Assembly: GCA_963693315.1 (NCBI GenBank)
Contig: OY856187.1
Coordinates: 45,780,235 to 45,844,234 of the forward strand
DNA: 64,000 bases
Reading direction: 5' to 3'
Source: Diogma glabrata
Lineage: Eukaryota; Arthropoda; Insecta; Diptera; Cylindrotomidae
Position numbers and translations under genes: made by a program. Positions 10,893-27,837 of the stretch are shown here, in pieces; within the stretch, counting starts at the first letter, position 1, and every line of letters begins with the position of its first letter. The notes beneath the pieces were generated by a model. It was not told where the DNA came from, ran no database searches, and saw nothing but the letters and a program-made list of their open reading frames with translations.

Positions 10893-11441
10893 CTATAATA
10901 ATTTTACATCATCCAAAGAAATAGAATGGTTAGCAGCTTTAAGATGAATTGATAAAGCACTACTATCTTCTTTACTTCCTTTCGAATTTTTAACATGTTG
11001 GTAAATTCTTTTTTCTAAACATTGAGTAGTGCGACCAGTATACGTTGCCGGACAATTACAATTTGTTTGATAAATAACATTATTAAAAGAAGATTTTGGA
11101 ATTTTGTCTTGAAGTTTTGAAAAAATTTGTTTGTTTAAACTTGATGATGGCTTACCAACAGTATTTATATCGTAATATTTTAATAAATTTCTAATTTGTT
11201 CAAATACATCCTTAACATACGGAATAGATACAACATTCTTCATAATTACTTCTTCATTATTAGAAACATTAGTGGAAACTTGTTTATTTTGTGCCAGAGA
11301 TGTGTGTTTAAATAATGCATTTTTTATACCATGCTTTATCATATTTAATGGATAACCATTAAAAAATAATGTTTCAGTTAATAATTTAAAATTTTTTTGA
11401 TGAAATTTCTGATCTGACAAACGTATAATTTTTTCAGCCAA
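10893..11441 (-). pseudogene. Penelope-like element: GIY-YIG endonuclease part
   Basis: A 182-codon open segment, the C-terminal part of the Penelope-like polyprotein. Near residue 120 it reads NVIYQTNCNCPATYTGRTTQ, the GIY...YIG signature in the VIY...YTG form common in this family, followed by CLEKRIYQHVKN with the expected Arg and a His. A cysteine pair (Cys-Asn-Cys) sits between the two halves. Further on, Ile-His-Leu-Lys-Ala-Ala-Asn-His is the usual LxxHxxxxNH stretch. The domain nicks target DNA in active relatives. It is separated from the RT frames by a frameshift and a stop around 11442-11480, so this copy should not be functional. Confidence 0.9.
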
Positions 11442-13368
11442 AGAAAAACAGTATTTTTTTTATAGTTTTGTGGTAACCATGAAAAAAAATTTAAGTATCT
11501 CCCGACCAAGTTTCTTTATGATACCAATCCGTACTAAGTGAGCCATCTTCGTTATGAATAACAATCAAATCTAAAAACGGTAACTTATTTTCAAATTCAA
11601 CGTCCATTGTGAACTTAATATGCTGATCATATTCATTAAAACTCTTAAGGAAATCCCTCATTTTATCAGTAGGAACTGCCGTAAAATGTCATCAACATAG
11701 CGGGAAAAGAAAGGAGGTTTAATATCACACTTGCTTAAGATGTCAAATTCCACAGATTCCATTACTAAATTAGCAGCAGCAGGACTAATCGGCGATCCCA
11801 TAGGACATCCAAAAATTTGTTTATAACATTCTCCATCATACAAAAATTCACAATTATCCAAGACCATAAATAAAGCTTGAAAAAAGTGAGCTTTATTTAA
11901 CTTTAAATTATTTTTTTTTTTGGTAGTCATCCACTTTTTACTCACAATAGCAATCACAGCTTCCTTACTAATATTAGTAAACAAAGAAACCACATCCAAA
12001 GAAATTAGTGAATATCCTGGCGGTAAAATGATGTTTTGAATTTTTTCTTTAAAATCTTCTGCATTTTTTATAAAACGGAATAACATCAACTTCCGACTAT
12101 TTTATTTAACGTATCAGATAAAAATTTTGATAATGAATAAGTAACAGTACCCAAGCAAATAACAATAGGCCGAAGTGGACGATTAATTTTATGCACTTTA
12201 ATTAAGCCATACATTCTTGCATTCACACTTTTACCACTTTTAACATCTTAATTTTTTACCTAGGTTCTTAGTTACCCTATTTTCTTTTTCCCAAACCATA
12301 ATCATATCATTCATATCCTTTTCTAACTTTGGCTTAGCAATTTTATCAATCAATTTGTATGTATTAACATCATCTAATAGGTTTTTCATTTTTTCAAAAT
12401 ATTCATTATTTTTTAGCAAAACAGCAACATTACCCTTATCAGCTCTCGTCACTAAAATATTTGGATGATCTTTTAAAAATTTCTTTGATTCGTTAATATC
12501 TCTCAAAATTTGAGTATCATCTACACTAATGAGTTTTTTGTGGTTGCACTTATTTTTAAAGTTTGTTAAAATATTGACTAAACGGTTACGAATTTGAGCT
12601 TGGGATTCATAATCACTTTCATTCATTTGGTATAACACACTTTCCACACCAGCAATAATATGAATATATGGTATACTTCTAATTTCAATAGGTGGACAAA
12701 ATTTTTCTCCATAACTTAAAATATTTTTAACATTATTCGGAATATCTGTATCAGTAAAATTTAGTAACCATTTTTCTCTTATATCATCTAACTCGGTTAA
12801 ATTATTATCTTGGTTAATATTGTTGTCATCACTAAAAACAGGTATAAGAGAAGAATCCATAGTAGCATTAATTTGATTAATTATAGGCATATGAACCATA
12901 GAAGAAGACCGATTTGATAATTTCATTATTTTCTGAATATGAGTAAGTTTTATTTTATTAAACATTATAGTAACGACATTTCACATTTGTGAAAAAAATT
13001 ATTGATGATCCATTCAGGTAAAGGTAAATTGCATATCCGTTGAGATAAATTGGATATTTCAATTTCTAAATATCTAATAAATTGAAATTTTCAATAATTT
13101 CTTGGCTTATCAAAGCTTTCATAAATCGTTGTTCAAGCTTCATTAAAACTTGTAAATTAATATTGTATTTGTTTTTAATACGACAATGTTCAGGGAAAAT
13201 ACGTTCTTTCCTACAACGGAGGAGAAAATATTTCTTATATAAAGCCTTTGCCGAAGTTAATTTGTTTTTAAGTAGCATTTTAAAATCATACTGCATATCT
13301 AAACCATAATTGCTTCCAATTTTTTTAAAAAAGAATCTGTGTTTATTTACATATTGTATATCCTCCAT
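11442..13368 (-). pseudogene. Penelope-like element: N-terminal and reverse-transcriptase frames
   Basis: Three open segments with breaks between them. 13368-13066 gives a basic N-terminal piece. 12965-12240 contains VTRADKGNVAVLL, the ADKG motif at the start of Penelope RTs. Just past a frameshift near 12240 comes RMYGLIKVHK...RPLRPIV. 12089-11658 holds the core: SLDVVSLFTNI (first catalytic Asp), FGCPMGSPISP (QG-type turn) and SRYVDDIL (the YVDD catalytic pair). A further piece after 11658 reads NKLPFLDLIVIHNEDGSLST, the thumb region. All catalytic residues are visible, but at least three frame breaks separate the parts. Confidence 0.9.
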
Positions 13369-13413
13369 ATTTCAACCAAAGAGAAGGTAAATGTGTAGTA
13401 GGGTATAGGGTAG

Positions 13414-13621
<208 letters not shown>

Positions 13622-13692
13622 TGTTACAAAAGAAAAAGGGCGCCATATTGTCTCGGGCCTAGGGCGTCCTCAAACCTAAATCCGCTACTGCT

Positions 13693-15730
13693 GATATGGA
13701 TAGAAACTCATGAATGATAAAGAGGGACCAATATATGAAAGAGATATATTGAGGTCCATTACATGAAAAATTCAATTCTGTTTTGTCAATTCTGTTTTAC
13801 GCTTCTAGATGAAAAAAGAAGATTGTTATTTCTTTGAGTCAAGCATTGTTGAACGTTGTGGAATTTGATTTAACCACAAAAACAGTAAAGTAAAGCCACA
13901 GAAATAACATCAGTTTTGCAATAATCATTAAATAACATAAATGCCTGTTTTTATTATAAGAAACTAAAAGGTTGTAACTAAATTGTAAAAATATGGAGGG
14001 GCTGAAATCTCAAGCTCTGAGATATCAAGACTTCGGTCTGGGTTAAGGATTTTGATATAGTTTTCGCAAAAAATTTTTATGAGGACATGGTTTTAATTTT
14101 GAGCAGCGATGTATATCAAACATAACTTTTTGTTAAAGTACATGTATTTTTTATCTTTGTATTACAAAACTACTACGAAACATCAATACGTTGTCGGAAA
14201 ATTATAACAGATCATAAATTAACATAATTTAGTGAAAAGATTATACAATCAGCAAACTACTCAAAAACCTCTCCATTTAGCGTTTCGAGAAAATATTTCA
14301 AAATCCCAAATTCATATTTCTTTCAAAATTCCAAAAATATTGTAAAAATTAAATAAAATAAAAAATTCAAACTTTTTTCAAACAAAATTCTAAAAATATT
14401 TCAAATATTATTACAAAATCAAAGATTAAAACTTTTTTCAAAAATTCTAAAAATAATCCATAACTTATAACAAAATCAAAAATTGTAACTTTTTCCAAAA
14501 TTATAATAAAATTCTAAAAATATATATAAAATTCAAAAATTCTATTTTTTTTTTCAAAATTCTAAAAATATTCCAAAAATTAGAATAAAATCAAATATTT
14601 AATCTTTTTCTAAATTCTAATAATATCCAAAAGTTCTTTAAAATTCAAAAATTCAAGCTTTTTCCAAATTCTAAAAATATTGCAAAAATTATAACAATAT
14701 CAAAAATTGAAACTTTTTCCAAAATTATAATAAAATCAATTATTATTATTATTATTTTTTGTCAAACAAATAATCAATTTTATTTTTTTCCAAAAAATTG
14801 GGTAAAAAAATAAATAAAATCCATTCTTTTGACAACATTTTTTCTGCAATAATCTAGATTTTGGTCTCACATACCAATCCATCAAGATTTCTCCAAATTC
14901 AATGTTCCTACTCGTAATCACTTAAAAAGAACGTTTTTTAAGCTAAAAATATGCAAATTTCCTTGTTTTGACACACTTGACGATTTTTTGACACACTTCG
15001 GTACAGTTATCCAACACACCATTGAGTAAACCTATTTTTAGAAAAAAAAAATTTTGAAATCCGCCAGCGGTTTTCTAGATTTCGTAGGTTGTGACGGCCA
15101 GCAGACATACATTTTTTTTGCTTCTTTAGAATCAGTAGGTTCTAAACGTCGAGAAATGCCAAAAAAGGTGGGGGTAAGAATTTCACTTTTAGCTCATGAA
15201 TGTAATTGTAATACGCAATAAAAATGATTAACAAAAGTGTTTCTGTTGAAAATATTGATTTAAAGTTTTTTGAAGAGTGAAGCAGTGAAAATTGAACCGA
15301 GAAAATAGAAAAGAAGGCAAAATATATTCCTCGTTTAAAGTAAATTTGTGCCATTTTCTGAATAAACGACGATCAACGAGTGGTTAAATATTAAAAGAAC
15401 CGAAAGTACATTGCAATAATAATACAACCTGAGTTATTATGGGATGAATTCCGATGATATTGGTTCGATTCAATGGCAATTAGAAGTCTTTAGGGTTCCA
15501 ACATGCATTTCATCGTGAAAGGGAACCTGCTCTGACATCTAATGATTTAACACAATTTGTTTGTTGCGATGCATATGCTAATTATGTTTATAAACCTTGG
15601 ACTGAAAGTATCCCTAAAATAATAGCTAAATATGAGAAGCTAGAGCATTATGCAACAACTTACGAGTCCTATATCAGTGTAACTTGTGATCCCCAACTGT
15701 TGGCTAGAAAATTGCCAGACCAGCTATCGT
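13693..15730 (+). repeat. Dispersed repeat A, copy 2 (split by element B)
   Basis: 13693-13990 matches 7475-7790 and 15204-15610 matches 7775-7806 plus 10167-10550. This copy lacks FB1 but carries element B at 13991-15203. Between about 15500 and 15730 a frame stays open and reads AYANYVYKPWTESIPKIIAK, then Tyr-Glu-Lys-Leu-Glu-His-Tyr-Ala-Thr-Thr-Tyr-Glu-Ser before stopping near 15730. That suggests a decayed coding segment of unknown family. It is useful mainly as the reference for empty-site comparison. Confidence 0.75.
13991..15203 (+). mobile_element. Unclassified 1.2 kb element B, copy 1
   Basis: It starts ATATGGAGGGGCTGAAATCT and ends GCTCATGAATGTA. Copy 1 of repeat A has no insert at this point (TTGTAAAATTGTAATACG at 7769-7786), so the boundaries are fixed to within a few bases and the duplication is 0-2 bases (AA). 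The middle (14300-14740) is a decayed tandem array with a period near 57 bases, built on the phrase CAAAATCAAAAATTGAAACT. There are no obvious terminal inverted repeats and no coding frame. The lack of TIRs and a tiny or absent duplication would suit a Helitron-like element, but I do not see a TC start or a CTRR end, so I leave it unclassified. Confidence 0.75.
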
Positions 15731-21479
<5,749 letters not shown>

Positions 21480-21925
21480 TTTAGAATTTTTTTAAAGTGC
21501 ACAGTTTGAGCATAGGGGGCATCCCAACCTGCATTAAAAATTGAAAATTTTACCAATTCAAAATAGTTTTGAAATTAAATTGCTCAAGAATAGCTATACC
21601 GATTTCAACGAACATTTTTTTGTTTGATAGGTGTTTATGTAATCTTTATAAAACTAGTGAAACATATTTTTGATTAATTTTAAAAATAAAATATTTAAAA
21701 AAAATTTTTTTAAAGATGGCGCTAGGGTCAAAGTTCAATTGAATATTAACTTTTTTTTCAAATAGTTCTATTTTTACTCTAAAATATATCAAATTTATAA
21801 GAAGGCCTTTTTTTGATTATTTGAGATATTTAATATTAAAGATTTTTAGTCCGACTGAAATTCTAATTTTTCAACAACTTTTATTAACAAAAATTTTAAC
21901 CTCCGCAGTTCACAATAAATGAAGA
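21480..21925 (+). repeat. Partial copy of palindromic element E
   Basis: It matches the reverse complement of about 44990-45560. Shared phrases are GTTTGAGCATAGGGGGCA (against TGCCCCCTATGCTCAAAC), AAAGATGGCGCTAGG, and the block with TTTTTAGTCC near 21845. It is a one-armed fragment, with no coding frame. Confidence 0.7.
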
Positions 21926-23224
21926 ACACAATAAACATAAACTTATGCGCCTGTTCCTCTCTCTTTCTTAAATATAAAGCGTAAGAAATTCATATACCAT
22001 GATTTCATTTGAATTAAATTTTCAATGTGAAAAATATTATCTTTTGTTTTATAATGTGATTGTATTTTTTTATTTTCTCATTAGTGCAAAATTTGATGTC
22101 TTTTTTAGACTGTAAAACATTAATCGTAGGGTGTTTGTCAGTAAGTAATCGGTAAGAATGTCAATATTATTTGAAGAAATTTTAAACAATCTTTGACTTT
22201 TTAGGAGTAAGGTTAATTAGTGTTTTGCTAAGCGCTAAACCTTAACCTCTCATTTAATCTACGCGATCACTGTAATAGTAGTAGATAAAAACTAAAGAAA
22301 TAATTTTCTTGCCCTATGGATGGCTTCAGTTCTAAATTGGTTTTAGCATGGAACGCACATCATAAAATGTAACACGATAAAGAAAACTATGTTTTCTTCA
22401 CTGGCAGCACTTGTTTAGGAAAACTTGGGGTGTTAGTGCAACATCCTACATCCCAAATGATCTTTTGGCTAAACCCAAGCATGATAAAACCAATTTTAGC
22501 AAATTCAACCTCATGTAGTGCTTCAAACATCCGCTCAAAGCATTTTTCCAAAAACTCAATGGCTTTTGTGTCTTGTCACAGACTGTACCACAAATTAATC
22601 TACAAACCACCAGAACATCAGCAATTGATGTTCTTCTAAAGCCTTTTCTTTTGCAACGACATGTAATATATACAGCAGTGTTGAGTGCTCAGACTTACAG
22701 AAGGGATAAAGTCAGTTCATCGTACCAGACACCTGAAATTTCTTGCTGAATTACTTGCAGTATTCTATTATATATTTTACCAAATTTTATTTACTTTAAG
22801 AAAACCAAAATACATTACGCAAGAAAAAAAATAATTAATTTTGAACTTTTCTAATATGAATCAATTTTCTATTACTCCGACAGCCAATATCCAGTCACCA
22901 AAATCAAAAGCACTTTTCGAAACCAACCATTTTTGTTTTAAAAGAAAAATTAATTTTGCAAAAAAAACAAATGAAAATAAAAAGGTACTTTCAAAAGTCC
23001 AAGAAATATTTAGTTGGACTATTTGTCTTACCCTCAGATCATCACAATATTGATTATTCAGCTATTTTTCTTATTTATGAAAAATATTGTTTATGCTTTA
23101 ATCATTTAAATTTCATAAAAGAATTATACAAAGTAAAATGTGTGAAAGGAAGTTTTAGATTTCATAAGAAATTAAATCTAACGAATAAGAAAATTTGCTC
23201 GATAAACACATTCAATGGGATTTT
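21926..23224. other. Anonymous DNA
   Basis: No gene I can support. Short open frames at 22430-22639 and 22841-23276 show no family motif. They lie in AT-rich sequence with lysine- and isoleucine-heavy composition, as expected by chance. Confidence 0.45.
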
Positions 23225-23442
23225 TCCGTTTATGATTGTGGTCTGTATTTATTATAATTATAAAGGGAGGACATAAAAGAGTTTGTCTATGAATGAGCGA
23301 GTACGTCTATATGCGGATGGAACGTGGAGGATATTAACAAAAAAATGTGTGCATTTCCAAAGTTGCATTCTTGACCACTACAGGACGATAGAAGGACACC
23401 TATGGAGTACATTGGTTCTGAGAATTATATTAATAAATTAAG

Positions 23443-23507
23443 AGTCCGGCTCGAACCCAAACCTAGAGATAAAGAGTCTCATGCTCTACCGACTGAGCTA
23501 GGCGGGC
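23443..23507 (-). ncRNA. tRNA-Lys(CTT)-derived sequence (SINE head or tRNA pseudogene)
   Basis: On the minus strand from 23507 the sequence reads GCCCGCCTAGCTCAGTCGGT, an intact A box, then an anticodon arm TGAGA-CTCTTTA-TCTCT with anticodon CTT, and then GGTTTGGGTTCGAGCC, a good B box. From memory the 5' two-thirds is nearly identical to insect tRNA-Lys-CTT. The T stem is mismatched and the 3' acceptor strand (expected GGCGGGC) is replaced by GGACTCTTAAT, so it cannot be a working tRNA. This is the pattern of a tRNA-derived SINE head, possibly continuing to about 23225, though no second copy in the window confirms a body. Confidence 0.75.
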
Positions 23508-23705
23508 TAAAAAAAAGGTACCGTGAACAGGCACTCAAACCCAACAATAGCAAGTTTTCCCCTCTAATGGGAGTATAATTTCACCCAAAGGTATGTGGAG
23601 TAAAGTAATGATATGTTCTTAAATTAAAAAAAAAATTAAATTTGTTCTTCTGTTATAACCCATATTCGGGGGAAGAACTTTGAACAACATAATCAAAAAA
23701 AGTAG

Positions 23706-23760
23706 TTTGATTCCTATAAGGAAATAATATATCAGTAACTCTAAATTGGAAAGGTATAAG
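23706..23760 (+). repeat. Short repeat with palindromic core, left of the LINE
   Basis: TTTGATTCCTATAAGGAA followed by a similar ~25 bases recurs at 25300-25345, and a weaker version at 25374. The core TTCCTATAAGGAA is palindromic. The two better copies flank the Jockey-type LINE, which suggests that the LINE landed in a pre-existing short tandem array. Confidence 0.5.
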
Positions 23761-23852
23761 TGATTCAATTATTCATATGGAGGACATTTTCTGTATAAAA
23801 AAGTATAAGAATAGCTATATATGGGCCGATAAAGAAATGGAAGATCAATATC

Positions 23853-25282
23853 TTTTTTTTTTTTTTTTTATTAATTAGTTAGACATGTTTAGCACACTAA
23901 ATATGAAATATTCATTATTTAGACTCTTTGAATATCCGAAGATACCATGTCAACTATAAAGGAAGGAGATGAGGAAAATGGAAGGAATGGGGATATAGGG
24001 ATAGCTATACTAATTGTTTTAAATGATGATGGACATTTTCTTTAAATGCCTGAGGGGAAAATTCATCGGGAAATACAGAGGAAGGCAATGAGTTCCATAA
24101 TTTGGCCACTCTATTAAAATAGTCGTTTTGGAAGGACACAGTTCTACAACGAGGTATTTGTACAACAAATGGATGGGATAACTCGGCAGCTCTTGTTTGT
24201 CGATTATACTGCGCACACGATGGAAGGATATTTTGAATTTCCTTAGAGGAGAATTCGCTAAAGTTATATTTATAGTAGATTGATAATTCAGCCACATTTC
24301 TTCTGTGCTGGAGTGAATCAAGCTGGTCCGTTAGTTCGGTATTACCAATCAACCGTATTGCTTTTCTCTGTACAGAGTCTAGACATTTTATTGTTGACTG
24401 ACAAGCACCTCCCCAAACATGACAGCAGTACTCCATACATGGACGAATAAAGGACTTGAAGATTAGCAAAATTTGCTCGGGATTGAAGTACTTTTTACAT
24501 CGACTCAAGAATCCTAATTTTTGCATTGCAGATTTAGCGAGGTTGAACACATGTTTATTCCATTTCAGGTTATTTTGAATATCCACTCCAAGAAGTCTAA
24601 CTGATTCAACCTCACGCAATTCCTCGTGGTTTATTTTAATAGGAAAATTTCTATGTCGCTCTATTCGTGAAAGACGACATAGTTTGGTTTTGGTTGGATT
24701 AAATGAAATAAGATTACGATCTCCCCATTCCATTATACGCTCCAGATCTTTGTTGATAGAATCAATTAGCAGCTCTCTATCAGTGGTAACTGCAGTATGA
24801 GATCGAAATTTAGGGGATGCATGTGATGCATGCAATATGTGCTATCATCAGCAAAACTGTGGATTGGGTGCACTGCGGAAATAAGTAAGTCATTAATGTA
24901 TAGAAGAAACAAGGTTGGTGAGAGTGCAGAACCTTGGGGAACCCCAGCATTGGTTGTGAAAATATTGGATGTGATACCATCTAAATTAACATGAAATTGG
25001 CGACCTGTAAGAAAACTATGAATCCATGAGACAGTAAGATGGTCTATGCCATAAGACTTTAATTTAGCTATAAGATTTTTATGCCACACTTTATCAAATG
25101 CTTTAGAAATGTCAAGTGAAATACTGAATGTTTCACCATGGTTTTCAAGCGATTTGTTCCAGAGATGGGATACGTAGGCTAACAGATCACCTGTTGCATG
25201 ACTTCTACGAAAACCATACTGTTTATCATCAATAATTCGCGACACTTCCAAATAATCTATTAAATTGTAAAAGGTGTGCAAT
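23853..25282 (-). mobile_element. Jockey-type non-LTR retrotransposon, 5'-truncated
   Basis: A minus-strand LINE of 1.43 kb. Its 3' end is a poly-A tail (T run at 23853-23869 on the + strand) preceded by a ~130-base 3' UTR shared with the stub at 6234-6333. It begins inside the RT, so the endonuclease, ORF1 and 5' part are missing. The RT-containing frame has one frameshift near 24820. Confidence 0.93.
24005..25281 (-). pseudogene. LINE reverse transcriptase, C-terminal part (Jockey-type)
   Basis: Frame 1 (25281-24766) starts in RT block 2-3 with DDKQYGFRRSHATGDLLAYV, then SISLDISKAFDKVWH (catalytic Asp), AGVPQGSALSPTLFLLYIND and HSFADDSTY (the ADD pair). A frameshift near 24820, where ATGCATGTGATGCATGCAAT may be a small duplication, moves the rest to 24835-24005: a thumb with RLLGVDIQNNLKWNKHV, then the downstream cysteine/histidine-containing region RPCMEYCCHVWGG, a C-terminal tail WNSLPSSVFP and the stop. 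This is the block order of Jockey/CR1-like elements. The gene is incomplete at its 5' end and should not make an active enzyme. Confidence 0.92.
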
Positions 25283-25299
25283 CAGTTACATTAAAGTGA

Positions 25300-25390
25300 T
25301 TTGATTCCTATAAGGAAGTGACAAGTCAGCGATTCAAAGTGAGACAAGAGTCTATAATAAGTTTCATTAATTGATTCGATTCCCATAAGA
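25300..25390 (+). repeat. Short repeats with palindromic core, right of the LINE
   Basis: TTTGATTCCTATAAGGAAGT at 25300 and GATTCCCATAAGAAA at 25378 match the repeat at 23706. They lie about 74 bases apart, as in a short tandem array. Confidence 0.5.
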
Positions 25391-26341
25391 AAATGAAGAA
25401 TCAAATGAAAAGTGTCATACCAAAAAAAAATTCGAACGAAAAGAAGAAGGGAAAACCAGATTTAACTAGCACAACAAAAAGATGTACATGTGCGAGTGAG
25501 TCACGGACTAACGCATTCTGCGTAATTCCCACCCATATAATAACCAATAAAACTAAACAAAGAACCTCTAAGGATTTTAACATTGTATGTTACTGGAGAT
25601 GATTCAACAAACCGTTATCTCAACAAAATAAGCTTTAACGTTTCCAATAGTTACATATTCTACAACTCAGACGCGCAGACACGAAACGGATGCAACACAC
25701 CATCTGCAACTGCCTAAAACTTTCATGGCACAGATACAAGAAACTTGCTCGTGGCAATTTAACACTTCCACTGAACACTACCACAGGTCGTATCTTTAAT
25801 TGAACCATTTAATTTCATTAAAAGCCTTGACATGGATTGCAGAGTACAACCAGTACAGCATCGAACACGACTGACTTATAAATAACCAAAAGTTAAACCC
25901 AATAGTCATTAAGGTTACATTACTACCTGAACTGATCGGATCAACGCTGTCCAATTTCTTTTTAAATAAATTTTTTTGTGTAATAGGAACTATCATATGT
26001 GTAACAACACAAAAAACCTAAGGTGGACGCAAACTATTTTGATTTTTTTAAAGAATGGATGACTAAATAATAAATCCTATCACATAATAAAATATGAGAC
26101 AGGCCAATATTTCATGAAAAGAGTTCATCCGCCAGCACTTCTACGGGCTAAGATATAACTTGGCTAATTATAGCGCTATTCCCAATGGTATAGGGTACTA
26201 ATGTTAACTCATATGCCAATAACAGAGACTGAATGGTGTTGAGTATTTTAAAAAATTAAATAAAAATTACAAATCATTGAAAACTGATCCCTGCATGGGT
26301 ATAAATTACAAAAAAAGAGGGAAATGTTAAAGACTGCCGAC
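25391..26341. other. Anonymous DNA with one hairpin module
   Basis: No gene. An open frame at 25393-25602 is lysine- and serine-rich with no motif. Positions 26127-26235 hold one copy of a recurring module (CATCCGCCAGCA ... ACTCATATGCCAATA) described under the hairpin modules. Confidence 0.45.
26127..26235 (+). repeat. Recurring hairpin module, copy 1
   Basis: A ~110-base module starting TTCATCCGCCAGCA and ending with ACTCATATGCCAATA. GCTATTCCCAATGGTAT and the terminal CATATGCCAATA partly pair to form a hairpin. This is a diverged copy; three others are at 26718-26826, 38713-38815 and 46745-46850. Confidence 0.6.
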
Positions 26342-26717
26342 AGAAGTGAAAACTTAAATCTGTGAAATAGCTGTGTTTTTTTGTATCTTTCAATTATTGT
26401 AGCATTGCAAATTAAAATTTCAGAATGTTTAAATTAAAATCATTAAAATTATTCTGGGTTTCGCATCTATCAGCATTCCAAGCAACTATTGTATACATTT
26501 TTATATTTAAAATAATCAAAACATATCATATAAAAATTTGCGTTTATCAACACCTTAGAAAGCATGTTGTTGTGTGACCTTGTTCTTAAAAGTTTTTTAT
26601 GTGTTGTTGTGACACACCTTGTAATTTCTACTACCAAACACATTTTATTTAAAAAAAACAGCATATCATCAACGAATATTCCATAACTTAGAGTAAGTAT
26701 CGTTGATTGAAAATAAT

Positions 26718-26826
26718 TCATCCGCCAGCATCCCTAAGATATCACTTTGGCTAATGAGATTGCACTGCTATTGCCAGTGGTATACGATATCTCAAGATAA
26801 CTCATATGCTAATAGCAGGGACTAAA
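26718..26826 (+). repeat. Recurring hairpin module, copy 2 (inside element C)
   Basis: CATCCGCCAGCATCCCTAAG ... CTGCTATTGCCAGTGGTATA ... ACTCATATGCTAATAGCAG. CTGCTATTG and CTAATAGCAG pair as a ~10-bp stem around a loop of about 35 bases. Confidence 0.75.
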
Positions 26827-27653
26827 TTACGCGTGGTTGTCACACCCATAGATCAATCATTTTAAATTTTACAAATCTTCCTGCGGAAAGCTAAGTAAAT
26901 TCATTGGTATTAATGCGCATTGTTCCGTTTGCAAATCACTATCGGCTAAGTGTCACCATTTTTAATTATTTTATTTATCATGATTGCCATCCATGTTTAA
27001 TCATACATAAGCTTTGCTTCTTCATATAGAATTTATGCGATTTCCGTCTCGTAATTGTGAGCTTTAAATCGATATAATCGATGTTATCAAGTATCAAGTT
27101 ACAAGTATTAAGTCTTCACTTAATTTTATAAACATATATTACATACAATTCCAAACGAACAACATATTTGGAGAAGATGATAAAATTTGTAACATCATGA
27201 TGTGTTAAATTCCAATACATATAATATTGATAAACAAATGTAATTGTTTCAGGTTATACCATCCTTCTTATGTTATTTTTAATTTCATAAAAATTATGTT
27301 CAACAAGAAAAACATTGATCAAAGTAAACTACCGTTTAAAACGATAGTCAAATAAAAAGCAAGTTAAGTGTACACAACAACTTCCCAAATTTTCATGATG
27401 ATTAATGTATTAATGCATAAAGGACAAACAGACATACATACTTTCAATTTTATATATATTCAATATTGATTTAGCATGATGACTCGAATGCAAATTGCAA
27501 AAGACGGTAGCAATATAAATTTAAAAAACTGCATTATAAATCAATTTTTTAAAATTCCTAAACAGAAATTTTTATTATTTTTATGAATTCATGAATAAAA
27601 AAAAATAATTTTAATGGTATTTAATAAAAATTAAAAAAAAACAATAAAAAACT

Positions 27654-27718
27654 GTACCAGTCCAGGAATTGAACTCACGACCTACATAACATCAGTCGAG
27701 CGCGATATCCACATCGCA
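27654..27718 (-). ncRNA. tRNA-like sequence inside element C (copy 1)
   Basis: On the minus strand TGCGATGTGGATATCGCG ... GGTCGTGAGTTCAATTCCTG has A-box-like and B-box-like parts (GTTCAATTCC). The T stem does not pair well and no clean acceptor stem exists, so it is not a working tRNA. It could be an internal pol III promoter of a SINE-like part of element C. The matching site in copy 2 is 46091-46156. Confidence 0.45.
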
Positions 27719-27837
27719 AATTGAAATGTTAAAAAATGATAGATGTGTTTCATATTTAAAAATATTTTCCTGATTTAAAAATGATTACGCGAATATATAA
27801 GTTTTACTTCATACAAAATTGCATAACGCGGCTATAG

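Larger units (their letters stand above)
10880..13395 (-). mobile_element. Penelope-like retroelement, nearly full length but decayed
   Basis: About 2.5 kb on the minus strand that read as one Penelope-like polyprotein before frameshifts. In order 5' to 3' come an N-terminal region (13368-13066), a linker and RT start (12965-12240), RT core (12240-11658), RT thumb (about 11660-11450) and a GIY-YIG endonuclease (11441-10893). Summed length is about 800 codons, as usual for the family. Known biology: these elements prime at DNA ends or nicks and form a class separate from LINEs and LTR elements. The 5' end abuts a (TA)n array at 13416-13620. Confidence 0.92.

Noticed and set aside
22430..22639. 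Open frame of 69 residues in a slightly GC-richer patch.
   Set aside because: No domain, no splice sites that extend it, and stops in all neighbouring sequence.
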